This document shows positions 11,876 to 20,277 of a stretch of DNA of 34,302 bases, piece after piece. The notes under the pieces were generated by a model. It had not been told where the DNA came from. It worked only from the letters and a program-made list of their open reading frames with translations, and did no database searches. The first letter of the stretch is position 1; each line of letters starts with the position of its first letter. The DNA comes from Salisapilia sapeloensis (lineage: Eukaryota > Oomycota > Peronosporomycetes > Peronosporales > Salisapiliaceae): positions 1 through 34,302 of the forward strand of contig JAADVB010000207.1 in assembly GCA_023334545.1 (NCBI GenBank), read 5' to 3'. A program made the translations under genes and the position numbers.

Positions 11876-14155
11876 TCAATGCATGTTCGAAGTCTGCATG
11901 AATGGAGGCACTTGCACCAGCGTATTCTGCCATTTCTTATGTCGGAGAGTCACCGCTGCGACTTCAAAGTCACGGATATCCTGTGAAGACTCCATATCGT
12001 CGCCTTCGATGTGCAGCAAGTTGCCATTAAGCAACCGGAGGGGATTATGTCGCGTCTCGGCCAGCATCTGAGCCAAGTGCTTTGGCTTGAAGCACTCTTC
12101 AATCACGCTCGCGCGTCTGTTGCCGGCCACGAACACTAGCAGACACAAGACCACCAGCACTCCACAACCCACGTAGGCGAGTATCGCCGGGACTAAGGGA
12201 ATGGACATGACAATGTCTACATTCTCAGGCGTCGCTAACGATGTCGACGTCTTCATGTCTCTGCCGTCCGCTCGCTTCTGGACGCCATTCTGTAGGAGCC
12301 AAAAGGCGGACGAATAAAAGGCAGGGCTGAAAGAGTCATCTGTGTACCAGTGATTTCGCTCGATCTCGGTCAGCATTCGCCCTCGGTTCACCTGACAGTC
12401 GTTTCCAGTCACCGATTTCCACTTTGAAAAGTCTTCAAACCTTCTCGGGATGATCAGATCGGACTTGATTTCCTCCGAAGCGCCAATCTCCTGCGTATTG
12501 GCAGCAAGTAACATAGGCCACATGTCCATGTTCGGCACGAACTTGGTCAAGTGTCCGTTCGGAAGGTTAGCTTTGCCGACCAGCAATTGCGTGCTACTTT
12601 TGTCGCTCAACTGAATGGCAACTCCTTCGCACGCACCTTCCACCTCACAAGACCGACCAGTAATAGCAGACAGGTCGGTGGTCACCCACTTTAGAATGCC
12701 AACCGTCACGGATACGCTCTTCCTGGCACCACTCACAAGCACTTTCGACCCGTTTCTCTCTATCCTGTCTCCATCGATTGCGGACGAGAAACTGACAACC
12801 AGAAAAGAATTCGTGGCTTTTGTACAGTCAGAAGTTAGTGGGTCCATAGACAGATCGACGTCGACTTGGCCACTCTTGTCCAGACACAGCGACAGAGCCT
12901 TGACTGTTGGGCCCCTATTCAGGAAGGAAGTGGTGCTTCTCTCCGACTTGGGGCCGGTGCCTACGATACAAGCGTCTTCACCACAAGCCTCCTTCGCATT
13001 AATCTCAAAAATGTCTTCTTTCGGCGAGTAGGCAGATTTCGTAGTCTCTCCTGTAACCTCTGATATGGAAATTTTCCTCCGCAAGTAGTTGCTGATGAAA
13101 GGAATGTTAAACGTCACGGAAGACATGGATAATGCGTGCCCATCGACAGCGGTCTCTTGGAAGGACACCGACGCGTCGTCCACATTCAGTAGTCTGGTGT
13201 TGGGATTCGTCGTCCGGTCGAGCACCTTGTCGGACAAGATGGTTGCTGCGTCTTTCACCACCGAGTGTGACTTGGATGTTAGTTGCGTCATTGACCTGTT
13301 TGAAAAGACCGACTGGAGGACATTGAAACCCAGGACCATCAACATCTCCGTCTTCTCCTTGCCAGTCGGTAAGCCATCCACCTTTTCACTCAGCTCTGAT
13401 ACAGCTACTTTGCTCTGCCGCACGTCGTTTGCCACCCGTAGCTTGTCATGCCAACTTGTCGGCGCAAAAGCATACTCGACAGACGTTGAAATGAGTCGAG
13501 GCGAAGGCAGAGAGCACGTTGGGGTCAATCGGGATGGCGGGACTGGAAGCTCCATGCTTCCTCTAACGATCGAGTCCACTGGCGAGTTCGCCCACCACGT
13601 TTCCCTCGTAAAAGTCTCCATGCTCGAATCGTTGATAGTAGAGACGGTCTTCAGGTCACTTCCGGTGATAATGTTGATGACTTCCGACTGTGTCGCATCC
13701 ATACGAATCGCAAAGAAGGCTGTGGTGAGCAACCAGATCACGATCGTACTCGCTGCAATGGTGGCTATCCTGGTAGTTCGCATGTGCTTTTCGTCCAGAG
13801 ATAGATAGAACTTGGTTGACAAGCATAATAGAGTGAGTGGGACAAGCGACGAAACTAGGAATACCACGGGATTCACGACGAGTGCTACGAGAAGCGCCAT
13901 GGACGTCGTATAGTCGGCTAGGTCGACGTCATTGCTGTTGGATGCACTGAGACTGCGTATCGTGATTCCTTCATGGCAAAAGTAGACGAAGAGCACGATG
14001 CATAGGATGCCGACGACCGTCGGCAGCAAGACGCGCAGTCGACGGACCTGCAGTAGTAGAGGCACCGCATTGGTGGCCGCCGTGCGTGAATGAGACGGCT
14101 GTACATTTGCCGAAAGCATGACCTGTGACATGGAGAATGGAGCGGCATTTGTCAT
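11876..14155 (-). CDS. Oomycete multi-pass membrane protein, function unknown
   Basis: Single-exon frame of 759 codons from the first ATG (MTNAAPFS). Membrane segments are seen near residues 42-60 (VLLPTVVGILCIVLFVYF), 83-118 (two adjacent helices, MALLVALVVNPVVFLVSSLV then PLTLLCLSTKFYL), 129-149 (IATIAASTIVIWLLTTAFF) and 655-682 (IPLVPAILAYVGCGVLVVL). The stretch of about 500 residues between the third and last groups is hydrophilic, with paired cysteines (CGEDAC, CEVEGAC) and NxS/T sites, so it is probably an extracytoplasmic domain. A cytosolic tail of about 75 residues ends the protein. I recognise no named domain. The frame stays open upstream for about 25 codons to a TAG that also looks like a 3' splice site, so an upstream exon is possible but no phase-consistent partner with an ATG was found. 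Such proteins are typically oomycete-specific paralogue families (remembered, not checked). Confidence 0.75.
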   Translation of the reverse strand: MTNAAPFSMSQVMLSANVQPSHSRTAATNAVPLLLQVRRLRVLLPTVVGILCIVLFVYFCHEGITIRSLSASNSNDVDLADYTTSMALLVALVVNPVVFLVSSLVPLTLLCLSTKFYLSLDEKHMRTTRIATIAASTIVIWLLTTAFFAIRMDATQSEVINIITGSDLKTVSTINDSSMETFTRETWWANSPVDSIVRGSMELPVPPSRLTPTCSLPSPRLISTSVEYAFAPTSWHDKLRVANDVRQSKVAVSELSEKVDGLPTGKEKTEMLMVLGFNVLQSVFSNRSMTQLTSKSHSVVKDAATILSDKVLDRTTNPNTRLLNVDDASVSFQETAVDGHALSMSSVTFNIPFISNYLRRKISISEVTGETTKSAYSPKEDIFEINAKEACGEDACIVGTGPKSERSTTSFLNRGPTVKALSLCLDKSGQVDVDLSMDPLTSDCTKATNSFLVVSFSSAIDGDRIERNGSKVLVSGARKSVSVTVGILKWVTTDLSAITGRSCEVEGACEGVAIQLSDKSSTQLLVGKANLPNGHLTKFVPNMDMWPMLLAANTQEIGASEEIKSDLIIPRRFEDFSKWKSVTGNDCQVNRGRMLTEIERNHWYTDDSFSPAFYSSAFWLLQNGVQKRADGRDMKTSTSLATPENVDIVMSIPLVPAILAYVGCGVLVVLCLLVFVAGNRRASVIEECFKPKHLAQMLAETRHNPLRLLNGNLLHIEGDDMESSQDIRDFEVAAVTLRHKKWQNTLVQVPPFMQTSNMH

Positions 14156-14812
14156 GTTCAGTGCGTGGAACAAGCAATGGCGCCACCTCCGTTCCTTCGT
14201 GAAGTGGTGGCGAAGTACGAGACCAGTCTATTTGATAATGGTATTAGCTACCAGTCGAATAGATTTTTTAGTATGTCCCAGTTGTTCACTGCCCTCGCTC
14301 TCTTGCCTCTTGCCTTGCTTGGTTCGAAAGTGCCACGATTGCTTATGCAAGGCTGTCCTCCAGCATCAGGACGACCGGATGGCGATCTGGTCCAAAAGCG
14401 ATGCGAGTGTTGGAAGCTCCATGACAACCATACAACACGAAACCGCTGTGACTACCCTCCTCGACCGTGTTGTGATAGCTCGTCGGACGTGGACATGAAG
14501 GAGGTACCTGGCCATACGTGGCATCCAAGGGTACAAGCGATCATGATCGGCAGATACGTTATCAGGGATAGAGTATCCGGTGGTTCGGGGTGGAACGCGG
14601 GATGGACGCTTTTCTGACCAGCGTCGGGAACACAAGATAGATGGTGCAGTAATCTGACAATCGACAAGGCCGACATCTACAACAGAAATGATAGTCCGAT
14701 ATGCGCACGCTAACTGTGCACCACACACACGCGTCCTTTTGCGCAAATTTAAATGGCCATGCTGCTATTATCTCGCGTCCTTACGCTGACTCTTGCTACT
14801 TCTGTTACGACC
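14156..14812. other. Intergenic stretch with possible unmodelled upstream exon
   Basis: Contains several overlapping minus-strand frames between 14343 and 14746 and one plus-strand frame at 14165-14617. None has a recognisable domain. A CAG|GTACCT donor-like site near 14498 could splice in phase to the TAG at about 14231 that precedes the membrane-protein frame, but the frame feeding that donor meets a stop about 10 codons upstream. I therefore leave this stretch as leader or promoter. Confidence 0.4.
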
Positions 14813-15544
14813 TCAACCTGTATCTTCTGAAGCGGCGCTCGTAGTTGGAATGGGTGCTGTTTGACCGAAAGGAAAATTTCTCTCCAGTCGGCTGTATTTC
14901 GCTTCCATCAAAGCTAACTTCCCCTTGAGTTCTTTGTTCCGATTCTCACTTGCATAAACTCGGCGTTCGAGTCGGCTGACTTTACGGCACAGGAACGAAT
15001 TCGTGCGTTCCTCGTGGCTTACTTGAAGTGTCAGCCGCTGGAGTTGAAGACCCAAACTTTGAACTTGCTGCATCAGCCGACGTTCACCCGGCTCGAGTCG
15101 ATGCAAGCTTTCTCTAGTTGCTTTTGTATGTGAATTCCAACCTTCTCCGGTGAATATTGGAGAGGAGAAAGTAGACGCTCGATCGGATGCATGCAAGTAG
15201 GAAGGTGTCGTATCAATAAGCGCATTCGGTCTTTTTCCAATACTGTCCAATGTTTCATGTGCATCTCTCTCGTTCCGTTCAAAGGCAAAAGCCATTCGAA
15301 GCTGTGTCTGAAGCCTGTCAATCTCTGCCTCCATTCGCTGTTTCTCGTCATGAAAGTTGCCAGTCACTTTTTCCAATCGTTCAAGCATCTCTTCGTTGTG
15401 CTTTAACAATCCCAAGCCATGTTCTGTTGCCTGTCGAAGTGCCTAACATGACTATAGTACGCTAGCTTTTTTCCTATGCAGCAAGCCACTCACCCTTCCC
15501 GAGTCGAGGACGATCTTTGCATGACAAAGTACATTTTTGTCCAT
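14813..15544 (-). CDS. Small coiled-coil protein with N-terminal CC1-box-like motif
   Basis: Two exons, 15544-15494 and 15442-14813, with a 51-nt intron (GTGAGT donor, TTAG acceptor), give 226 aa. Exon 1 encodes MDKNVLCHAKIVLDSGR; exon 2 opens ALRQATEHGLGLLKHNEEM (residues 18-36). The AxxxG..LL..N pattern resembles the CC1 box through which dynein adaptors (BICD, Spindly, BICDL) contact dynein light intermediate chain. Heptad-rich coiled coil follows at about 30-75 (LERLEKVTGNFHDEKQRMEA) and 135-205 (LMQQVQSLGLQLQRLTLQVS, KVSRLERRVYASENRNKEL), with a Ser/Thr-rich low-complexity linker between. It lacks the C-terminal domain of its two longer relatives at 21410-23129 and 30476-33157. Its start lies 36 bp downstream of the stop of the gene at 15581-16686 on the same strand. 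The adaptor role is inferred from the motif only. Confidence 0.7.
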
Positions 15545-15580
15545 GTTCTATCCTTTATGAAGCAGAAGAAATTGTATTTT

Positions 15581-16686
15581 CTATTTACTTAGCACAGTCC
15601 GTACCACCCACTCGATTGTCACGATCTCACTTAAAGCGCTCGAAACGATGACGCCCACTGCCATCTTGCATGCAACACTCGCCGTCATCTCCGGTAGCTG
15701 CTTTACTGTTTCATGCCGGAAATCTTCCACAGCGTCCTTAATTTCTCCCATAAAAAAGACCAAGGCGAAGTTGAAGAGGTAACCCATCATGAAGCCAACT
15801 AGGACGACATTGGCAAAGCCTAGCGCGATCAACAAGACGTATACTTGGTAGCAGGCGTCGTATCCAATCTTTAACGACAGATTGGTCTGAGTTGCCGACC
15901 GCTTTTTGCTCTTATGAAGCTGCATCGCCAATGGAGCCGAACGCACACTTGATGCGACCATATAGGCGCCGACAAAAAGTGCCGCCCCTATCGAGTAGAC
16001 TGCGACGACAAGGTTCACTTTGTTTTCGAGAAAGTAGATGATGGAAAGCATGGCTACTGGTCCACAATAGACGCTGACAGCAAATTCTTCTAGCCCCTCC
16101 AGCCTGTTAAGTAGAGGTAGGCCACCCATGGAGTACAGCACGGCAATGGACAGCTCCAGTAGCACGATTGCAGAGGTAGCAAGAGGCTTGTCGAGCATGT
16201 AGCACGCCGGGATGACTGCTGAGAACAGCCCAAGCACAAATATATAGGACCAGTTCTGCACTTGCGTCTTCGTTAGCAGGCTACAGCATCAATATATATT
16301 TAGTCACAAACGAAATTGAGGGCATCGAGACTGACGTACTTGAGGACGACGCGATCTTGCTGACTGGAAGAGCTGTCGGAGGAAAAGTTGCTGGCATCAA
16401 CCATCTTTGGCTGGATGGATAGCCGAGCCATGGAGTATACATTGTTTAAATTACTAAGCGCCTGGAGAAAGATTGCTGCAACGAAGACGGCCATGACGTC
16501 CGAACGTAGCAACTCTATCGCTTCGGAGCTATGAAAAGCTGCGATAGGGACACCTGCCACACAAATCGCTGCCACAAGCGACTGTGGTCTGACGGCAGTC
16601 ACCTGTGACGTCCACTGTCAGCAAAGACCAAGTTAGAGGAATATACACGTCCAACGCACCAAGTTCGTCCGGTATTGGGAGCTCAT
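15581..16686 (-). CDS. UbiA/MenA-fold membrane protein lacking the catalytic Asp motifs
   Basis: Three exons, 16686-16660, 16614-16340 and 16280-15581, with introns of 45 nt (GTGCGT donor, CTAAC branch point) and 59 nt (GTACGT donor), give 333 aa. It is very hydrophobic, with about eight or nine membrane segments. Landmarks match MenA/UBIAD1 prenyltransferases: W..AVRPQSLVAA near residues 10-24 (compare RPKTLPAA); FLQALSNLNNVYSM near 58-71 (compare LQxxxNLxNDYxD); and PLLNRLEGLEEFAVSVYCGP near 156-176 (compare the KY.GLGE..VFLFFGP block). Both Mg-pyrophosphate-binding aspartates of the first motif are replaced (Val, Ser), and no DxxxD second motif is visible in the loop after AYMVASSVRSAPLAM. 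If family membership is right, it is probably not an active prenyltransferase. Exon 1 is inferred: it restores frame, adds an ATG and has good splice sites. It is head to head with 16830-17609, 143 bp apart. Confidence 0.55.
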
Positions 16687-16829
16687 ATCCAAGTGCCGGA
16701 GCAGGTTCCGTTTTCACAGAATACCCCTCATTATTGAAGTTCAGTGCGCCTCCGCTTTTTCCTCTTGGATTTTGTATGGCGACTGGTTTTTGAAGTCGAG
16801 ACAGAATCAAAGAGCTTGGCGGACGGAAG

Positions 16830-17609
16830 ATGGAAGAGGCGACGACGGCCCTGCCAGCGCAGCCCGAGGCATTCCGGCCAGACATGGCGCACTTGAAGGA
16901 GCCCCAGTTCGACCTCAGCATCGAGCCAGAGCAAGAGATGCCGTCACAACCTCTGAAGAAATCGCGAGGAGGCCGAGCCGAAGGAAATAAGCGACACTCG
17001 ACCAAAAGCAAAGCTCGCCCTGGTCTGCGCAAGGGAAAATGGACGATACAAGAGTCCAAATATGCGGAAAGGCTGATCTTTTACTTCAAGGAAGGGCTCT
17101 TGGACATTGGTCGAGGCACCATGCTCCGCATCTTTCTAGCAAACGAACTCAATTGCGAGCCCATGCGCATCACGAAACGATTCACAGGCAGCACTTGCAT
17201 TGGAAAGCAGGTGTATAGACCGTGTCTGGCCACAGCAGAGACGAAGGCTCGGATGATCGAGGCCAAGACAGAGCTAGCGCAGTTGGAAAAGGCCTTCCGA
17301 GCCAAAGTGGAGAACCCGAGGGATTTTGGACCCAAGATGTCGGACAGCGACGAAGATGGGAAGCGGGAAAAAAAGTCTGGCCGAAAGAAACGCAAGACTC
17401 GGGCGAATGAAGAGGCGAATGCGGTGGGACTGTTGCTGGACTTTAGCCAGAAGGCTCAGAGTCGAGACGACGAGAGCGACGAGGACGACGGTGGCGAGAA
17501 GAAAGCAAAGGTGAAGGAAGAATGTGGGGAGAAGAGAGCAAAGGTGAAGGAAGAAGGCGAGGCAGAGGAAGCTCCAAAGGTAGACACGCCGCCGATATTT
17601 TCCATCTAG
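16830..17609 (+). CDS. Probable nuclear protein with conserved stramenopile domain
   Basis: Single exon, 259 aa. The core, about residues 66-130, reads LRKGKWTIQESKYAERLIFY, then GLLDIGRGTMLRIFLANELN and CEPMRITKRF..STCIGKQVY. From memory, this block (KGxWT.EE..YA..LI..F..G.L....G..LR.FL...L.C.PMRI.KKF.G...IGK) recurs in many diatom and oomycete proteins without a known function; its KGKWT start resembles a SANT/Myb helix. A short helix of coiled-coil type follows (137-160), then basic nuclear-localisation stretches (KKSGRKKRKTR, 181-191) and an acidic tail with an imperfect duplication, EKKAKVKEE / EKRAKVKEE (223-242). Charge layout suggests a nuclear or chromatin-associated protein. It shares a 143-bp bidirectional promoter region with the UbiA-like gene. 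Confidence 0.75.
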   Translation: MEEATTALPAQPEAFRPDMAHLKEPQFDLSIEPEQEMPSQPLKKSRGGRAEGNKRHSTKSKARPGLRKGKWTIQESKYAERLIFYFKEGLLDIGRGTMLRIFLANELNCEPMRITKRFTGSTCIGKQVYRPCLATAETKARMIEAKTELAQLEKAFRAKVENPRDFGPKMSDSDEDGKREKKSGRKKRKTRANEEANAVGLLLDFSQKAQSRDDESDEDDGGEKKAKVKEECGEKRAKVKEEGEAEEAPKVDTPPIFSI

Positions 17610-17695
17610 TCAACACATCCATAAACAATAACCTGTTTTCAAAACTACAAACCAAATTCTCACAAAAAGAATTTTTCATCTAAGCACATCACGCT

Positions 17696-18379
17696 TTAAA
17701 TTACGACCTGTATAAGAACACCTCCACTCGAATCCCACAGTCGGAGAACTCCGTCCGAGTCCCCTGCCATCAGTCTGCCTGACCGTTTGCTCTTTTTATC
17801 ACACTGCCGACACTCGGTGCGGACGGAGACAGGAAGGCCAGGCCACTGTAGCTGGAAGACGGACGGCTCGAATCCCGCAGGATCCGCTGCGGTCGAGTGG
17901 GAACTTTTTGCAATTAAAACAAGTGAACCTCTATCTTCGACGCGCAGCACACGGCGATCTCGTCCTACTCAAAAGTTAGCATTCGAATGAACAGAGGAAG
18001 CATGCAATATATGCTACTATCATATTCAGAAAATTCCACCGGATGCGCCGAACCTCATACCAGGTCGAGATGAGGTGAATCCAGCGATGTAATGTTAGAC
18101 AATGGTCGTAAAAAATATAAGTGAGTAGATATGAGAAACACAAACAGGCTCTACTCTTCGACACTTGAAGGACTCGCCTCGAGGTGCTTCGTCTGCCGCC
18201 TGGCGCGACCTCTATGTCTGCACTGCATTTATGCTTCGGTGGAAATGCTAATCAAAGTCGTACACGGCGATCACACCTGTGTTGGAGCCAGCCACCAGTA
18301 GAGCGCCTTGTCTTTCAAACTCGAGGCACGTGGCTGTTATCCGGTCCAACATAGTGGGGGCATGTTTCCCACCACGCGA
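17696..18379 (-). pseudogene. WD40-repeat protein pseudogene
   Basis: Several WD40-like pieces lie in order on the minus strand but not in one frame. At 18379-18248 a TAG-preceded frame reads ITATCLEFERQGALLVAGSN then TGVIAVYDFD and hits TAG. In the middle, EVRRIRWNFLN is followed by a plausible 53-nt intron (CTAAC branch point, acceptor at 17965). At 17964-17917 DEIAVCCASKIEVHLF is broken by an in-frame TAA (17916-17914) exactly where the repeat should read F-D-L; the same frame then continues LQKVPTRPQRILRDSS...SGLAFL as if still coding. A frameshift moves the last repeat, RLMAGDSDGVLRLWDSS, into another frame ending at 17696. One nonsense codon, at least one frameshift and missing parts between repeats argue for decay rather than an intron-rich live gene. 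Which WD40 family it came from is not clear. Confidence 0.6.
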
Positions 18380-18844
18380 CTAGACTTGTGCTAAAAAAGC
18401 CTGCGATCGGCTGCGCCCGCGACCGCTTCATTCTGTAGCTGAATCATATCAAACTCCCACCATTAGGTATCCGCTCTAAAGGGATGTTGAACCCATATCT
18501 GGTTTTGAAGGGAAAGACACTATAACATGCCATTTGACAACACGATTGGGAGAGATTCTCCACATATTTACCTCTTGATTGTAGTACAGACCTACTTATC
18601 GTATCTTTTTAAAGGATAGATGGCTATCCTTTATCACATGAAGTCACGGCTCCAGGTTTCCATCAATTCCAATGTGAGTCTGATGGACTTGAGCGCTGTA
18701 AGCCAACCTGAATCAGCATCTTAAAATTCATCTGCGACCACTCTCCAGCAGCTCTATCTACGATTTGTTCCCGTTAAGCAAGCGATCCATCATAAAATAA
18801 AGCGTAGCTGTAAGCAGTGGTGGCAATTTGCATTCGGAACCTAC
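18380..18844. other. Intergenic stretch within the decay island, nothing recognised
   Basis: No frame, repeat or RNA gene that I can support. It could include further eroded 5' sequence of the WD40 pseudogene or of the PDZ pseudogene beyond recognition. Confidence 0.4.
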
Positions 18845-19711
18845 TTGCGGGCTTCCACGCCAGTGGACGCATCAGCAGACAGCTCAGCTTGGCCATACTC
18901 ATCTGCGCTACACAAACCCAAGTGGAGCGCATCCTCCGACAACTTCCGCCGACTCAAGTTTATCGTTCTACGCTTTCCGGAAACAGCCCAGCCAGATACC
19001 CACTTCCAGCTCGGCTTCTCTCTCGAAGAGCACTGCGTCACCACGCTCACATCTAACATCTACGCCAAGCAGAGCAGCATGGAGCTTGTCGTCAGCGACA
19101 TCTCGCACGCGCACTTGTGGAAACTGGGCTTCGTGTCGGCGATGTTTTGGAGTGTGTCGGTGGCAAGCCCATTGCTGGGCTGGGCGGTTGCAATGCCTAT
19201 CCTTCGCGTGATCTCCAGTTTGCCAACTACATTCTTAGCGATGGAAAAGGAGTTTCCATTGTCTACAAGAAGCAGCGCCAGCCACCAGCTCCAGCTCGTC
19301 AGTACCCAATTACGCTTAACGCCGAAGACGTTGTCTAGGGCTTGGATCCCGGACGAACAGAGTTCTATAACGCAATCAGCTCAACGGATCGGAAGCTCTC
19401 CTACGCTACTGCCCAGTACTTTCGAGATGCTGGCTCGATAAGAGCACTCGCCGTCGTCAAATTAAGATCAACAGTGATCAGTTTATTCGTACGACATTTA
19501 ATACGATGCCGACGAAGAAGTTGTCGACGCTAAGGGCATTCAGAGTACACCTGGAGTATGTCCTTCCGAAGATCGATATATTGCTCCGATTCTTTATGCA
19601 ACCATTGTTTCTGAATTTAACCTTTACTCACAGTTGATATCATCGCGTCTTGAAAAAATTGTGTCGTCGATTTGTCGACGGAAATGGTACTACGTAAATC
19701 GGATTTGGTGA
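18845..19711 (+). pseudogene. PDZ-domain protein pseudogene with several frameshifts and a nonsense codon
   Basis: Coding-like sequence hops frames along the plus strand. From 18845 to about 19114 the frame reads FRRLKFIVLRFPE...FQLGFSLEEHCVTTLTSN and MELVVSDISHAH. A net 2-nt shift then leads into ETGLRVGDVLECVGGKPIAG (from 19117), the GLGF-like binding loop and beta strand of a PDZ domain, followed by FANYILSDGKGVSIVYKK. That frame meets TAG at 19336-19338 but goes on in frame as GLDPGRTEFYNAISSTDRKL...YFRDAG. Near 19460 it shifts to INSDQFIRTTFNT, and near 19502 it shifts again to YDADEEVVDAKGIQSTPG...RYIAPILYATIVSEFNLYSQ, ending at TGA 19709-19711. Three frameshifts and one stop in a coherent order mean a dead copy. 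Whether the last segment belongs to the same ancestral gene is inferred. PDZ proteins usually scaffold membrane complexes. Confidence 0.6.
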
Positions 19712-19718
19712 TTGAAGT

Positions 19719-20081
19719 GCGACCAATTATAATTGTCACCTCAAGAAGACTCAACCAGGTCCGGTGAAACGGTTTGAACGGTAGCTTCGAAGATACTGTA
19801 CCGTGGTCCCGGTCGATGAATTTCGTACGAGTCAGAAGCACCATGGCTGTCATGAACAACTTAAGAATCAAGTATCTCATCGACGTTGTCGCGATGGCGT
19901 AATTCGGAAGCACAAGGTACATAAAGTTCTACATTGTAGTTCGCCTCGACGTAGAAATGCTACGGTCGATCGAGATGAAAACGCAAGTCAAAACATTTTC
20001 GCAACTTTTATGCGTCAGCTCCAAGGCCAGGAGCGATCAGCACCGTTCCAACGACCGCAACGAACCAACGCACAAGACTGA
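19719..20081 (+). pseudogene. Decayed TnpB/Fanzor-like RNA-guided nuclease fragment (zinc-ribbon and last RuvC motif)
   Basis: One frame from 19719 to the TGA at 20079-20081, interrupted by TAG at 19782-19784. It holds CTVVPVDEFRTSQ, then HHGCHEQL, KVHKVLHC, and VDRDENASQNIF followed by a basic end. The order V.VDE(F/Y)RTS - CxxC-like knuckle - LxC - DRD.NA..NI is that of the OrfB zinc ribbon and terminal RuvC Asp of IS605/IS607 TnpB proteins and their eukaryotic Fanzor relatives, which have been reported in oomycetes (remembered, not checked). One cysteine of each knuckle seems lost (HHGC; CSSPRRR). Only the C-terminal part of a normal TnpB/Fanzor protein is visible, and the upstream RuvC motifs are not seen. 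So it is an inactive relic. It follows the PDZ pseudogene directly. The alternative is another transposase-derived zinc-ribbon protein. Confidence 0.5.
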
Positions 20082-20277
20082 AATGTAGAGCAAAACTAGT
20101 AGTTTATTTTATCATGCAGTGCCTCTCTTTGGAGTTGTAACTGCATGACAGCTTCTTGTCTTAGATTTATGATTCATAGCATTAAGCCGTTCGACCACGC
20201 GGTATTGGATATTACAATTCAATATTGTGGGGATCCAAACAGGGCCTAAAACTACATAATTTAATTGGTTTGCGTCT

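Noticed and set aside
13089-13808. 239-codon plus-strand open frame
   Set aside because: Antisense to the 759-aa membrane protein gene; Ser/Thr-rich mirror of the real frame without motifs.
14343-14746. Overlapping minus-strand frames upstream of the membrane-protein gene
   Set aside because: No phase-consistent splice path with a start codon joins them to the downstream frame, and none has a recognisable domain.
14366-14746. Arg-rich short frame checked as a possible RXLR-type effector
   Set aside because: No signal peptide before any RXLR-like string, and no EER motif; no RXLR or Crinkler-type effector was found anywhere in the window.
17868-17884. GGCTCGAATCCCGCAGG, similar to a tRNA B-box
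   Set aside because: It lies inside the WD40 pseudogene reading frame, has no matching A-box or cloverleaf arms around it, and one consensus base differs.
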